Below are positions 33,170 to 43,118 of a stretch of 64,000 bases of DNA, piece by piece (the first letter of the stretch is position 1; each line of letters starts with the position of its first letter). A model generated the notes under the pieces. The model was not told the DNA's origin, made no database searches, and saw nothing but the letters and a program-made list of their open reading frames with translations. Source of the DNA: Anaerocolumna sp. (GTDB lineage: Bacteria; Bacillota; Clostridia; Lachnospirales; Lachnospiraceae); NCBI GenBank assembly GCA_029256725.1, contig JAQSXJ010000035.1, positions 1-64,000 on the forward strand. The letters run 5' to 3'. A program made the translations under genes and the position numbers.

Positions 33170-35659
33170 CTAATCAGTTATAGGGTGCAGATTACTTATT
33201 TCCTCACTTTGATATACTCTTACATAATCTACTTCCATCTTTTGAGGATAAACTGAAGCATCAACACCTTTTGCCCCTCCCCAGTCTCCGCCGACTGCCA
33301 GGTTTAAGAGCAGATACATCTTCTTATTAAACGGCCATTCCTTATAAGTGGGGTTTAGCTCATAGTCAGTAGGTTTAAAAGTAAAATATACTTCACCATC
33401 CACTAAAATCTTTATCTTATCCGGCAGCCAGATAAGGGTATAAAGATGAAAATCCTCACTTACACCCTTCACATATTTAGTCGCAGTCTTCTGCGTATCA
33501 ATGGAATGATAGTATGCCTGCGTATGTATAGATGCATGAATTGTATCCTGATTATAACCTACATGTTCCATAATGTCAATTTCTCCGGAAGCCGGCCAGT
33601 TACCGTATTCCTGCCCTGTTGACAGCATCCAGATAGCCGGCCAGGTACCAAGTCCTTTAGGCAGTTTCGCCCTTACATCAATTCTACCATAGAGCCAGTC
33701 ACCTTTCCCTTTTGTGATCAATCTGCAAGAACTATACTCCCTCCCCTCCCTGTCTGCTTTTCTGGCTTCCAGTATTAGTTTCCCGTCTTCTACCCATGCA
33801 TTCTCGCCTGCTGTATAATACTGTAATTCATTATTCCCCCAGCCATTACCACCTACATCATACCCCCACTTATCTGAATCAGGTAAACCTTCATATTCGA
33901 ATTCATCACTCCATACAAGCTTATATGTCAAATTTTCTTCCTCGTAATTGTATCCTTTTGCCCTCATAGGATCTTCCTCCTCCTTTAATGCAGTACCATT
34001 CACAGGTTGATCCTGCACCTTTGTTTGTTTATCTGAAGTAATATTTTTAATCTGTGTCAGAATTCGGTTCTTGACAGAACTAACAACCGTGGGATTAGCT
34101 TTTGGTAAATTGTTTCTTCCATATAGATATATCATATCCAGAGAAAAATTCTGTACCTTTAGCATGGTTGAAAGATTTCCCATAATTTTTAACAGAGAGT
34201 AATCCTTACCTGTAAGATAAACTTTATAGAAAGCTATTTCATCCGGATGGTTCTGCAATTTATTTATAAAGTTAAGCGCCTTGTTAAGATCTGATATAAC
34301 CTCAGACCTGCTTCCCTTATCGGTATAATCTACCAGCTTATACTGGACATAATGTATGAGTGTCTCATACGCCTCTAAGTAATCTGTTGTCTCAGGTATG
34401 TACTCAATCATATTAATAGTACGACCAGAACCCGTGTTTCCATCTGTGATTTTGCTTATATCTGCCTGTAATTGCGCTATATGTTCAGATAGAAGACCCA
34501 TGTATCTAACTACTTTAGCAACCGGCTCGATTTCTGAGCGCAGGGTAATCGTGTGCTGTCCTTTTGTAAGGTAAATCAGATATGGGTTGCCATCATCATC
34601 GGACAAGACTTCATTTTCCCATTTATCAGAGGTTGATGGAAAAGCATAGTTTAATAACTCCTCAAAAGGAACTTTGCCATCTATTCTAATTGTTTCAAAA
34701 ACTGACATTTCTTCCTTGTTATTCTGGTAGTGAAAAGCCATCTGGTATAATCCATCTTTGGGCGTGGTAATTTTATAGGTAATCTCTGTACCTGGCGTAT
34801 TCCAGGATACAACATTAATCAGTTTCTTATTGGTGATATGCGGTGTCAAAGCAGTATTATTAATTGCAAAGTAACAGGCTTGAAGCGAGTTCTTATATAA
34901 ATAATCATTGGAATTAATCATATAGATTTCTTCTGCCAAAATCCCTTTATGCTTCCCCTTATATTCTTCATAAGAGATTGCATCCTTTTCCGCTGTTGCT
35001 ACTAACTTCCCTAAACTTAAGTCATCAGAAGATAAATTTTGCAATGTTATGGTATTCATGCCTTTCTTTAATTGAATTTCTAAAGGCATGGCTGATACAT
35101 AGGTACTGTCATATAAGGGAAGGGTCCTCCAGTCTTTAATTCTATTAAGCTCCGGGGAAGTCTGATTTCCATACTGATCTTCCGGATAGAACTTGGTACT
35201 ATCCTTCCAATACAAAGGGAGGGCAATGCGATTCATTTCAGAAAATTGCTGCTCTCCATTCACTTCCATGGATATAACATAATCAGAAAACGATCCAAGA
35301 GAAGGCTTGTAATCCAAGTAAATAGAATACAGTCCTGCACAGTTAACTTCAACTTCATAACATGCGGCTTCCTTATTCTTTAGTGATACACCTGACCCTT
35401 CATAATCCTCCATGTCAACACTTCCATCAGGAAAAGCACTGCCCTCACCTTGTCCGTCAACACGGCCTTCCTCCAATAAATCTGTATACATTATTGACTT
35501 ATTGGTTAAGGAATCACTTAACAGCTGATACGCCTTTCTGGCTTCTTCTTCGTCTACCGCTTTGGGATGTGTTTGTCGGCTGCTTTGTATACAAAAGCCT
35601 ACTGTACCGATTAGAAGAATTGCAAAAACTGACATCATTGTTAGCTTTTTATTTTTCAT
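33170..35659 (-). CDS. GH16 family beta-glucanase with large N-terminal extension
   Basis: An 829-residue membrane-anchored or secreted enzyme. The C-terminal ~260 residues are a GH16 catalytic domain: LVWSDEFEYEGLPDSDKWGY, the nucleophile/acid motif GEIDIMEHVGYN and HLYTLIW, as in laminarinases that cut beta-1,3(-1,4)-glucans. Before it lie ~540 residues: an N-terminal hydrophobic segment without lipobox, then beta-rich modules that resemble carbohydrate-binding domains (CYEVEVNCAGLYSIYLDY; GLYQMAFHYQNN) and a helical stretch. The start at ATG 35659 follows GGGAG. The extension makes it about three times the length of a single-domain GH16. Confidence 0.88.
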   Translation of the reverse strand: MKNKKLTMMSVFAILLIGTVGFCIQSSRQTHPKAVDEEEARKAYQLLSDSLTNKSIMYTDLLEEGRVDGQGEGSAFPDGSVDMEDYEGSGVSLKNKEAACYEVEVNCAGLYSIYLDYKPSLGSFSDYVISMEVNGEQQFSEMNRIALPLYWKDSTKFYPEDQYGNQTSPELNRIKDWRTLPLYDSTYVSAMPLEIQLKKGMNTITLQNLSSDDLSLGKLVATAEKDAISYEEYKGKHKGILAEEIYMINSNDYLYKNSLQACYFAINNTALTPHITNKKLINVVSWNTPGTEITYKITTPKDGLYQMAFHYQNNKEEMSVFETIRIDGKVPFEELLNYAFPSTSDKWENEVLSDDDGNPYLIYLTKGQHTITLRSEIEPVAKVVRYMGLLSEHIAQLQADISKITDGNTGSGRTINMIEYIPETTDYLEAYETLIHYVQYKLVDYTDKGSRSEVISDLNKALNFINKLQNHPDEIAFYKVYLTGKDYSLLKIMGNLSTMLKVQNFSLDMIYLYGRNNLPKANPTVVSSVKNRILTQIKNITSDKQTKVQDQPVNGTALKEEEDPMRAKGYNYEEENLTYKLVWSDEFEYEGLPDSDKWGYDVGGNGWGNNELQYYTAGENAWVEDGKLILEARKADREGREYSSCRLITKGKGDWLYGRIDVRAKLPKGLGTWPAIWMLSTGQEYGNWPASGEIDIMEHVGYNQDTIHASIHTQAYYHSIDTQKTATKYVKGVSEDFHLYTLIWLPDKIKILVDGEVYFTFKPTDYELNPTYKEWPFNKKMYLLLNLAVGGDWGGAKGVDASVYPQKMEVDYVRVYQSEEISNLHPITD

Positions 35660-35669
35660 CGAAACTCCC

Positions 35670-35738
35670 TTGCATACTATTTGCAAACAGACTTTATAAC
35701 TACAACCAGATTATAATATAGCTATGAATAATTTACAA
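35670..35738 (-). promoter_or_regulatory. Promoter and operator candidate of the GH16 gene
   Basis: On the minus strand TTGTAA (35733-35738) and TATAAT (35710-35715) are 17 bases apart. Downstream, TTGCA and TGCAA form an inverted repeat (35670-35686) close to the start codon, a possible site for the adjacent LacI-type repressor. Confidence 0.5.
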
Positions 35739-36213
35739 TACATAAAAACATTTTTATAGTATATTTTATACATATTTTTTATTATCAAAGCTTATTAGAG
35801 AGTCATTATTAACTATTTTCTTTCTTTGTTTAATACCTTAGAACTGGCATATTGCATTATATTAGCCTTTAATGGTTATTTTCACAATTCCATTTTTTAC
35901 TATTAATATAAAATACGTTTTTATTCATCACAAATACGGCTATAACGTTATCATTATTCATTCAGTATACAATATATTAATGCACTTTTAACAATGCTGG
36001 AGCTGTCAACTTATCAAAAGTAATTTTATATATTTTTCAGTTTTATGCACAATGCATAAAATAGAAATAACTTAAATTTGTATCCGTCATAAATTTTTGT
36101 TCATTATCTAATCTATGCAGTACCAAAGAAACATATTTATTTATGAATATCCAAAGAAACATATTTATTATGAATATCCAAGTAAAGATATTATTTTTGA
36201 TTTTGAGAAAAAG
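35739..36213. other. AT-rich intergenic region with a two-copy tandem repeat
   Basis: No gene is supported. At 36123-36177 the sequence CCAAAGAAACATATTTATT... is repeated almost exactly (copies of 28 and 27 bases), followed by a partial third copy beginning CCAAGTAAAGATATT. The remainder is AT-rich sequence without clear signals. Confidence 0.6.
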
Positions 36214-36255
36214 AAAAAGCTGCAGAAACTCCTTACACACTCTCTGCAGCTTTTA
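36214..36255 (-). terminator. Terminator of the HD-domain gene
   Basis: AAAGCTGCAGA pairs with TCTGCAGCTTT; on the minus strand it is followed by TTTTCTTTTTC. It lies ~100 bases after the stop of the gene at 36357-36863. Confidence 0.8.
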
Positions 36256-36356
36256 TATGTTTATTCAAGAATTATTATTTGATGTGATATACAGAAAATA
36301 CCATATATATTTGGAAACATTGATATAAAGCTATTATGCAAATACTCTTTAATCTA

Positions 36357-36863
36357 TCAGGAGGCTTTCAAACTGACGATATACTTACTTGTTAAATTCT
36401 GATAAGCATCTTTATGAAATATTTCGTAAAAAGAGCAAAATTTATCTACCAGACACACCAGGACACTTTCCCTATAAATAGGCGGAAAGGGGGTTAGCGG
36501 AAACATATGTTTTCTGATAATATCATCTTCAATCTTATGGAGATTTTTTATTTTAAGTGCATTATGCCATGCTTTTTTGGGATGGGTAAAACCATGGAGT
36601 CTATGCCCTTTATCCTTTGCATGCCAATCATAAAATACATAATCATGGAGCAGAGCTCCTACTACCAGGCATTCAAAATCACACTTTATTCTAAGCGCCT
36701 TCGCAACCTGAACGCTATAATATGCAACAGCTATACTGTGCCAGAAACAACTGGTTTTATTGTGTTGTATAATATCATCCAACTTTTGATAATCTCCGAC
36801 ACGGATCAGCCACATTAATTTTCTTCTTATTAGATCTTCCGTATCAAATGCCAAATCTCCCAT
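36357..36863 (-). CDS. HD-domain phosphohydrolase-like protein
   Basis: A 168-residue protein with an HD metal-dependent hydrolase pattern: CFWHSIAVAYYSVQVAKAL (first His), VVGALLHDYVFYDWH (HD pair) and a later Asp in VCLVDKFCSFYE. A short HGFTHPKKAWHNA segment supplies more histidines. Such proteins hydrolyse nucleotides or small phosphates; the substrate is not evident. No signal peptide. It stands alone with its own terminator. Confidence 0.8.
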   Translation of the reverse strand: MGDLAFDTEDLIRRKLMWLIRVGDYQKLDDIIQHNKTSCFWHSIAVAYYSVQVAKALRIKCDFECLVVGALLHDYVFYDWHAKDKGHRLHGFTHPKKAWHNALKIKNLHKIEDDIIRKHMFPLTPFPPIYRESVLVCLVDKFCSFYEIFHKDAYQNLTSKYIVSLKAS

Positions 36864-37058
36864 AATTACCTCTTTCCATATAAAATTATGTTTATTTTAT
36901 GTGTTTGGTTTTGTATTCACTTTATTCTAATTTTCATGCAATCCTACAAAATTTGATATACAAAAGCTTCAAATTGTGATATTTTATAATAGTGACTTAA
37001 TTTAAGCTGTAATAATTTTAGCCACAAATTTTAATGGAGAAAAAGGGGATTATATACC

Positions 37059-37496
37059 ATGAAAAGCAAACTACACAGTTTTCATCAGGCTGCTCTAGTT
37101 ATCATCCTTATAATTACCTATTCTTCCTTTTCTGATTGTTTTAACACTGCTAATAATTCTACAGACCAAACTAATCTAGATATTAATACAAATAAAATAC
37201 CAAATAAAAATCCATTTGTTTTTTATTACTATCTTCCTTCCTTACCGCAAGATGAGGATTTCGGAAGTCTTCTTCAGAAGATTACCTATCGGTTTATGTT
37301 TGTCCGTCAAGGCAATAATTTAAACATATTTCATGCATCACTTTTTGATGCGGCAGTGCTTATGATGCTAATGTCTTCGCATACAATCAAACTTCGAAAG
37401 CTGGACAAGCCACGACCTTATTTTATGTTGACACCAAGAGGTCACAGTCCACCTTTTTATAACCGTATATTTAGTCTATCACAAATTTGTGAATAA
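37059..37496 (+). CDS. Hypothetical protein with N-terminal signal or membrane segment
   Basis: A 145-residue protein of unknown function. One N-terminal hydrophobic segment (about 10-24) is followed by a Asn/Thr-rich linker (NTANNSTDQTN), and a second moderately hydrophobic stretch lies near 95-107 (FDAAVLMMLMSS). The C-terminus is basic (KLRKLDKPRP). No family recognised. A plausible AAAAAGGGG site precedes ATG 37059, and secD begins 45 bases downstream, so it may share a transcript with secDF. Confidence 0.5.
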   Translation: MKSKLHSFHQAALVIILIITYSSFSDCFNTANNSTDQTNLDINTNKIPNKNPFVFYYYLPSLPQDEDFGSLLQKITYRFMFVRQGNNLNIFHASLFDAAVLMMLMSSHTIKLRKLDKPRPYFMLTPRGHSPPFYNRIFSLSQICE

Positions 37497-37541
37497 ACAA
37501 TATATAAATCGAAAAATTATGCAAGAAGAAAGGATTTAAAA

Positions 37542-38813
37542 ATGAAAAGTAAGAAACCAGTATTTTTTATTGTTTTATTAGTAGCCTTACTTATGGCTTA
37601 CACTGCTGCTTTTGGTGTAGAAATAGGCTCTTTTAAAATTAAAGGTGCTCCGGATATCCGTTTTGGTATTGATATCAGAGGCGGTGTAGACGCAGCATTC
37701 CAGGCGGCTAATTTGGACCGTAAACCTACAGCAAAGGAATTAGAGGCTGCACGTTCCATCATTGAGACCCGTCTTGACAATAAAAATATTCTTGACCGTG
37801 ACGTAACTATTGATAAAGACAACGGCTATATTATAGTACGTTTCCCCTGGAAATCAGGCGAGCAGAATTTTGATCCCGCAGACGCCATTGCAGAACTTGG
37901 TGAAACAGCTCTTCTGACCTTTAAAGATGATGCAGGTAATGTATTGCTGGAAGGTTCACATGTAAGTAACAGTGCGCCTGAGTTGAATACTCAGACAAAT
38001 AAATATGCAGTCAGTCTGACATTTGACGAAAAAGGTACTCAGCTTTTTGCTAAAGCCACAAAAGATTTAATAGGTAAGAATATCAATATTTATATGGATG
38101 ATACACTTATTCAAACCGCAGTTGTTAACGAAGAAATCCCCAGTGGTAAAGCACAGATTTCAGGAAATAACTTTACTTATGATACAGCAAAAGAACTTGC
38201 TGATAAAATCAATTCCGGTTCCCTACCTTTTTCATTAATTACTAAAAACCACAGTACTATCAGTCCTACTCTGGGTTCTGGTGCTTTAGATGTTATGCTT
38301 GATGCAGGACTTATAGCTTTTGCTATCATTTGTGTTCTTTTAATAGTATATTACAGAGTTCCTGGTACGGTAGCTTGTATATCTCTATTGATCCAGACTA
38401 CCGGACAGATTCTCGCACTTTCCATACCACAGATGACATTAACTCTCCCAGGAATTGCAGGTGTTATTCTTTCCATCGGTATGGGTGTCGACGCCAATGT
38501 TATTATTTCAGAACGTATCAGTGAAGAAATCAAATCTGGTAAGACAGTTCGCTCAGCGATTGCTTCTGGCTTTAAAGGTGCCTTCTCATCTGTATTCGAT
38601 GGTAATGTCACCGTATTAATTGTTGGTGTAATACTTATGATCTTCGGTTCCGGATCATTGCTTTCCTTTGCATATTCACTGCTTACAGGTATTTTCTTCA
38701 ACTTTGTTGCAGGTGTTACCGCTTCCAGACTGATGATTCGCTCCTTAAGCGATTTCGATGCACTTAGGAAACCTTCGCTTTATACATGCTTTTCAAAAAG
38801 GAGAACACTATGA
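37542..38813 (+). CDS. secD: Protein translocase subunit SecD
   Basis: A 423-residue membrane protein that, with SecF, uses the proton gradient to help complete protein secretion after SecYEG-SecA. One N-terminal segment, the extracytoplasmic P1 region starting FGIDIRGGVDAAF, and five C-terminal membrane segments with the conserved GVDANVIISERISEEIKSG loop are visible. It is short compared with Proteobacterial SecD, as usual in clostridia. Its stop overlaps the secF start as ATGA. Confidence 0.95.
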   Translation: MKSKKPVFFIVLLVALLMAYTAAFGVEIGSFKIKGAPDIRFGIDIRGGVDAAFQAANLDRKPTAKELEAARSIIETRLDNKNILDRDVTIDKDNGYIIVRFPWKSGEQNFDPADAIAELGETALLTFKDDAGNVLLEGSHVSNSAPELNTQTNKYAVSLTFDEKGTQLFAKATKDLIGKNINIYMDDTLIQTAVVNEEIPSGKAQISGNNFTYDTAKELADKINSGSLPFSLITKNHSTISPTLGSGALDVMLDAGLIAFAIICVLLIVYYRVPGTVACISLLIQTTGQILALSIPQMTLTLPGIAGVILSIGMGVDANVIISERISEEIKSGKTVRSAIASGFKGAFSSVFDGNVTVLIVGVILMIFGSGSLLSFAYSLLTGIFFNFVAGVTASRLMIRSLSDFDALRKPSLYTCFSKRRTL

Positions 38814-39799
38814 GTAGAGATAATCAATCAAATGCACCGGTAGCATTAACTCCCACCGGTAGCGAAATACTTCATTTTTTCAACAAAAGATTTATCTTTT
38901 TTGGCATTTCCATACTAATTATGATCGTTGGATTAATTAATATGGCAATCAGCGGAGTCCAATTGGATATTCAATTTAAGGGTGGTGCCCTCTTAAAATA
39001 CACTTATACCGGAGAACTGAATGCAGACGATGCTGGAGATATTGCATCCGAAATACTTGGAAGACCTGTATCCGCTCAGATCACTGAGGACCTTTCCTCC
39101 AATGAAAAGCGTCTTATCTTAAATATTGCTGGTAATTATGGTGTAGATGCCAGTGAACAGGTAAGTTTCGATAACGCCTTTAAAGAAAAATTTGCTGATA
39201 ATAATCTTGATTTAAGTGAATCACAAATGGTTGAACCCTTTTTCGGGCGTAAATTCCTGACAAATGGCATCATTGCAATTGCACTTTCCTTCAGTCTTGT
39301 TATGATTTATGTATGGATTCGTTTTAGTAAAATCGGCGGATTATCAGCTGGTGTTATGGCACTGGTCGCTCTGCTTCACGATGTATTAGTTGTATTCTTT
39401 ACCTGTGTTATATTTAAGATACCAATCGGCGATTCTTTTGTTGCCGTAACATTAAGTATTATCGGATACTCTGTAAATGATACAATCGTTATTTATGACC
39501 GTATCCGTGAAAACCATGACTTACATCCCAAATTACCGGTAGAAACTCTTACTGATCTGTCTATATCACAGTCCATAACCAGATCACTGAATACCAATAT
39601 TGCAGTATTCTTAAGTGTAAGTCTTGTATTTATTATGGCGAAAGCCAATAGTATTGACTCCATTCAGAGCTTTGCTCTTCCTATGGCTATCGGTGCTGTA
39701 AGCGGCTGCTATTCTACAATTTGTATTGCAGGTCCTCTCTGGGTTATGTGGCAGAAACGTAAAGAGAAAAAAGATCCAAAGAAACTGGCAAACGCATAG
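38810..39799 (+). CDS. secF: Protein translocase subunit SecF
   Basis: A 329-residue partner of SecD. Visible are the first segment, the DIQFKGGALLKY motif of the P1 head, and the membrane block with SIIGYSVNDTIVIYDRIREN and QSITRSLNTN. The start at ATG 38810 is set by AGGAG six bases upstream and an ATGA overlap with the secD stop, which indicates translational coupling. A terminator follows at 39931-39972. Confidence 0.95.
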   Translation: MSRDNQSNAPVALTPTGSEILHFFNKRFIFFGISILIMIVGLINMAISGVQLDIQFKGGALLKYTYTGELNADDAGDIASEILGRPVSAQITEDLSSNEKRLILNIAGNYGVDASEQVSFDNAFKEKFADNNLDLSESQMVEPFFGRKFLTNGIIAIALSFSLVMIYVWIRFSKIGGLSAGVMALVALLHDVLVVFFTCVIFKIPIGDSFVAVTLSIIGYSVNDTIVIYDRIRENHDLHPKLPVETLTDLSISQSITRSLNTNIAVFLSVSLVFIMAKANSIDSIQSFALPMAIGAVSGCYSTICIAGPLWVMWQKRKEKKDPKKLANA

Positions 39800-39850
39800 T
39801 AATTATTAACGACTATATTCATTAACCTTTACTGTATAAATAAGCACTAA

Positions 39851-39937
39851 TTCTTATTAATATAATTTGCAATAATTCTTATTAATATAATTAACAATAT
39901 TCATATTAATATAAAAAGCAATAATTCATAAAAAGCA
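39851..39937. repeat. Three and a half tandem copies of a ~25-bp AT-rich repeat
   Basis: TTCTTATTAATATAATTTGCAATAA and close variants start at 39851, 39876 and 39900, with a truncated copy at 39925. They lie between the secF stop and its terminator; the rest of the 300-base gap has no gene. Confidence 0.8.
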
Positions 39938-39972
39938 GTTGCATCGTCAATGATAAATGCAACTGCTTTTTT
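39931..39972. terminator. Bidirectional terminator between secF and the pyrimidine operon
   Basis: AAAAGCAGTTGCAT pairs with ATGCAACTGCTTTT around a 12-base loop, with T or A runs on both sides. Confidence 0.85.
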
Positions 39973-40101
39973 AATTACCGTTCAGTAGAATATCGCTTTA
40001 GAATTAATAGACAATAAATATATTATCTATAACAGGATTATTATTTTCCTCTTAAAGTCTTAAATCCTTCTGCCTAAAGAATTTTATTCATTTAATTATT
40101 T

Positions 40102-41337
40102 CTATTTCTTAAGATCTATTTCAAGAATGGTATTCATCAGGACGTTAGCCCCTTTTAAACAAGCCTCAACAGGAGTGTATTCTTCTTCACAATGACTGTG
40201 TCCGCCAATGCTGGGCACGAATATCATAGTCGTTGGAAGGATTTCCATTAGAAACTGCGCATCGTGACCTGGACCACTATACATGCGTTTCGTGGTGTAA
40301 TTCAGTTCCTTTGCATTCTTTTCTACCAGATCAACATATTCGGTATAGAAGGATACTGTATCTCTTGCCCATGCTTTAGCATATCCGGTCTGACACTTTT
40401 CTACTACTGCTGGAATAGCTTCAATAATTGCCAGCACCTGTTTGATTACCCTCGGATCTTGATGTCTTGCATCCAGGGTAAACTTAACGATATCCGGTAT
40501 AATCGTATGTATATTAGGATGAGCAGATATCTTTCCAGTTGTATAAACCAGCTTGGAATCCAACTTATCCAATTCATCATGAAGATACTGAATGGTTTTG
40601 ACTGCCGCGTAAAGAGCATCCTTTCGATAAGGCATAGGAGTGGTTCCGGCATGCCCTGCCTGACCAGTGAAGATAAACTCATAATTAATCATTCCGCATA
40701 CACCTTCTACCACACCAATATCAATACCTTCTGCTTCCAGAACAGGTCCTTGCTCGATGTGGAGTTCCAGTAGTGCAATACATTTCGCAGGATCAATCCG
40801 ATTGCATTCCTCTCCTTTATAACCGCTTGCTTCTAATGCTTCTTTGAAAGTTATTCCTTCCGTATCTTTTGATGCCAGCATCTTTTCTTTATCAAATTTA
40901 CCGGTAATAACACCGGAGGACATCATGGCAGGTTCAAAGCGTGCTCCCTCCTCATTTGTCCAGATAACAACTGTGATAGGATGGCGATGAGGAATTTTCT
41001 CTACCACAATGGTTTCCACTGCTTCCAGAGCAGTAAGTACTCCAAGAATCCCATCATAGTTTCCGCCCTGTCTTACTGAATCTGCATGAGAACCTGACAT
41101 AATAGCTGGTAACCCTTCTTCTCCGGGTAAAGTAGCATAAACATTAGCCATATCATCAGTAACCACTTCCATACCAAGTGCCTTACATCTTTTCACAAAT
41201 TCCTCTCTGGCAGCCAAAGCTTCCTGAGAGAGAGAAAATCTGGTAATACCCCCTTTCCCCGTATCACCAAAACCGGAAAAAGTCTTAATTTTATCCTCTA
41301 ATCTATCTAAACTGCAACTTACCATATAATCTCCCAT
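40102..41337 (-). CDS. M20-family N-carbamoyl amino acid amidohydrolase (beta-ureidopropionase/allantoate amidohydrolase-like)
   Basis: A 411-residue zinc amidohydrolase of the HyuC/AmaB group that removes the carbamoyl group from ureido acids such as N-carbamoyl-beta-alanine. Metal-site motifs: MSGSHADSV, GGNYDGILGV, WTNEEGARFEP, LLELHIEQGPVLE, GQAGHAGTTPM, and the C-terminal GPGHDAQFL and GGHSHCEEE. The start at ATG 41337 follows AAGG; a GTG six codons upstream is less suited. Last gene of the operon, and the third step after dehydrogenase and cyclic hydrolase encoded upstream. Confidence 0.92.
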   Translation of the reverse strand: MGDYMVSCSLDRLEDKIKTFSGFGDTGKGGITRFSLSQEALAAREEFVKRCKALGMEVVTDDMANVYATLPGEEGLPAIMSGSHADSVRQGGNYDGILGVLTALEAVETIVVEKIPHRHPITVVIWTNEEGARFEPAMMSSGVITGKFDKEKMLASKDTEGITFKEALEASGYKGEECNRIDPAKCIALLELHIEQGPVLEAEGIDIGVVEGVCGMINYEFIFTGQAGHAGTTPMPYRKDALYAAVKTIQYLHDELDKLDSKLVYTTGKISAHPNIHTIIPDIVKFTLDARHQDPRVIKQVLAIIEAIPAVVEKCQTGYAKAWARDTVSFYTEYVDLVEKNAKELNYTTKRMYSGPGHDAQFLMEILPTTMIFVPSIGGHSHCEEEYTPVEACLKGANVLMNTILEIDLKK

Positions 41338-41344
41338 CTGTGCC

Positions 41345-41758
41345 TTATGGCGCACTTACTTTCTGCTCCGGAATACGGCAGCAATTCATTAAAAGTTCTA
41401 ACACATCAAAGGAAGATACATAGAATGACAATTCCCTGTTATTATCTTCCCCTTCGATAATGAGTGAGAATTTAGTGTCCCAATCCTCCAGATACATTAA
41501 TTTGATTTCTTTTGCGGCGATATTGATTTCATTACATAGCTGTTCAAATTCTTTTGTGATTCTTGCATATGCGTACATTTTGCCGTCCCAGGGTGCCTTA
41601 AAGGAAAGCTTTTGTAAAAAGGTATCTTTAAGGTCGATTTCAACACCAATTTCTGTAGAGGTCTTTTTCATATGAAAAGATTCCACAGTACGAAAATGGG
41701 TTGGCGGTATTATCTTTAATAATTCGATTTCCCTTTTATGAAAGCGTTCATTTGTCAC
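41345..41758 (-). CDS. Small protein of unknown function in the pyrimidine operon
   Basis: A 137-residue soluble protein with GTG start after GGGGTGAT. It begins TNERFHKREIELLKIIPP and ends PEQKVSAP; there are no signal peptide, membrane segments or recognisable catalytic motifs. Alternating strands such as AYARITKEFEQL, KLMYLEDWDTKFSLIIEGED and LSFYVSSFDVLELLM suggest an alpha/beta fold. It is tightly placed between the aminotransferase (15 bases) and the amidohydrolase (7 bases), so it is certainly part of the pathway transcript, possibly an accessory subunit. Confidence 0.7.
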   Translation of the reverse strand: MTNERFHKREIELLKIIPPTHFRTVESFHMKKTSTEIGVEIDLKDTFLQKLSFKAPWDGKMYAYARITKEFEQLCNEINIAAKEIKLMYLEDWDTKFSLIIEGEDNNRELSFYVSSFDVLELLMNCCRIPEQKVSAP

Positions 41759-41773
41759 TCAATCACCCCATTT

Positions 41774-43096
41774 CTAGATTTCGTTATCTACTTCCCATAG
41801 CACCTCGTCTAATTTGGCCAATTCTTCAACAATCTGCTCTCCGGTAATAATCAGAGGCGGAGCTATCAGTATCATATTTTCATGCGAATAAGTCATAAAT
41901 CCCTTCGCTGAAAGCTTGCCTATGATCCCTTTCATAACTCCGGCAGTATCCTTACCGTATGGAACCAGAGGTTCTTTCGTCTTTTTATCCTTAACCAGTT
42001 CCAGGGCAGAAAATAATCCAATATATCTGACATCTCCAACACTGGGATGTTTTTCCTTGAGCTTCTCTAATTCTTCACCAAGTACCTTACCCGTTTTGCT
42101 TACATTATCAAGGATAGCTGCATCGTCATAGAACTTAAGGCAGGCAATACCTGCCGCGCAGGCAAGAGGATGACCACTGTAAGTCAGACCGCAGGAGAGG
42201 AAGTTTTCCTCAAAATGTTCTGCTATCTTCTTACTGACAGCAACACCTCCAAGCTGTATATAACCGCAGGTCACACCTTTTGCAAAGGTTACAAGATCCG
42301 GCTTAATGCCCCAATTCTCAAAACCGAACATCTTACCGGTTCTGCCAAAGCCGGCCATTACTTCATCACAGATTAAGAGAATCCCATACTCATCACAGAT
42401 TTGCCTGATTCCTTGTAAGTAACCTTTCGGAGGTATGATGATTCCGTTGGAGCCGGTTATGGTTTCCAGTACAATAGCAGCAACACTGTTTTCTCCCTCA
42501 TATTGAATCTGCTCCCTCAGTTTGGTAATATAATACTCAGATGCCGCTTCTTCGGTGGTAAAGCTAATCTTTTCCCGGTACAGATAAGGATCAAAGAATT
42601 TCACAAAGCCTGGGATTCCAGGTTCCAAGGGGTATCTCCTAGGTTCACCGGTAAGATTACCGGCACCAAAGGTTGAACCGTGATAACTTCTGTATCGTGA
42701 AAATATCTTATGCTTTCCGGTATATTGTCTGGCTATTTTTACGGCATTTTCATTGGCATCCGCTCCACCGTTGGTAAAGAAGATCTTACCCATATTATCC
42801 GGCAGCCGGTGAATTAACATCTTAGCCAGTTCTGCTCTGGGTTCACTGGCATAGCTGGGTGATATATAGCAATACTTTTCTGCCTGTTCCTTTATAGCTT
42901 CTACAATATAACGGTTGCCATGGCCTACATTGAGATTTACCAGCTGGGAGGACATATCGGTATAACGTTTTCCTTCATAGTCCCACATATAGATTCCATC
43001 ACCCTTTTCAATGGGTATAGGATTTAACCCTTTTTGCTTTGCCCAGGATTGTAATACATATCCTGTCTGCTGTTCTTTGATTTCCTGTGAAGTCAT
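41774..43096 (-). CDS. Class III aminotransferase (beta-alanine/omega-amino acid type)
   Basis: A 440-residue PLP enzyme. GADANENAVKIARQYTGKHKIFSRYRSYHG, the cofactor-binding ICDEVMAGFGRTGKMFGFE and the PLP lysine in VTFAKGVTCGY identify a class III omega-aminotransferase. In the operon context the expected amino donor is beta-alanine or 3-aminoisobutyrate, the end products of reductive uracil or thymine breakdown. Full length for the family. Substrate is inferred from neighbours. Confidence 0.93.
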   Translation of the reverse strand: MTSQEIKEQQTGYVLQSWAKQKGLNPIPIEKGDGIYMWDYEGKRYTDMSSQLVNLNVGHGNRYIVEAIKEQAEKYCYISPSYASEPRAELAKMLIHRLPDNMGKIFFTNGGADANENAVKIARQYTGKHKIFSRYRSYHGSTFGAGNLTGEPRRYPLEPGIPGFVKFFDPYLYREKISFTTEEAASEYYITKLREQIQYEGENSVAAIVLETITGSNGIIIPPKGYLQGIRQICDEYGILLICDEVMAGFGRTGKMFGFENWGIKPDLVTFAKGVTCGYIQLGGVAVSKKIAEHFEENFLSCGLTYSGHPLACAAGIACLKFYDDAAILDNVSKTGKVLGEELEKLKEKHPSVGDVRYIGLFSALELVKDKKTKEPLVPYGKDTAGVMKGIIGKLSAKGFMTYSHENMILIAPPLIITGEQIVEELAKLDEVLWEVDNEI

Positions 43097-43118
43097 GCTG
43101 ACCCCTCCAATCCTTATG

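Noticed and set aside
36043-36328. Two overlapping short frames on opposite strands between the GH16 and HD-domain genes
   Set aside because: They are produced by an AT-rich tandem repeat and a terminator; no ribosome site or coding signal.
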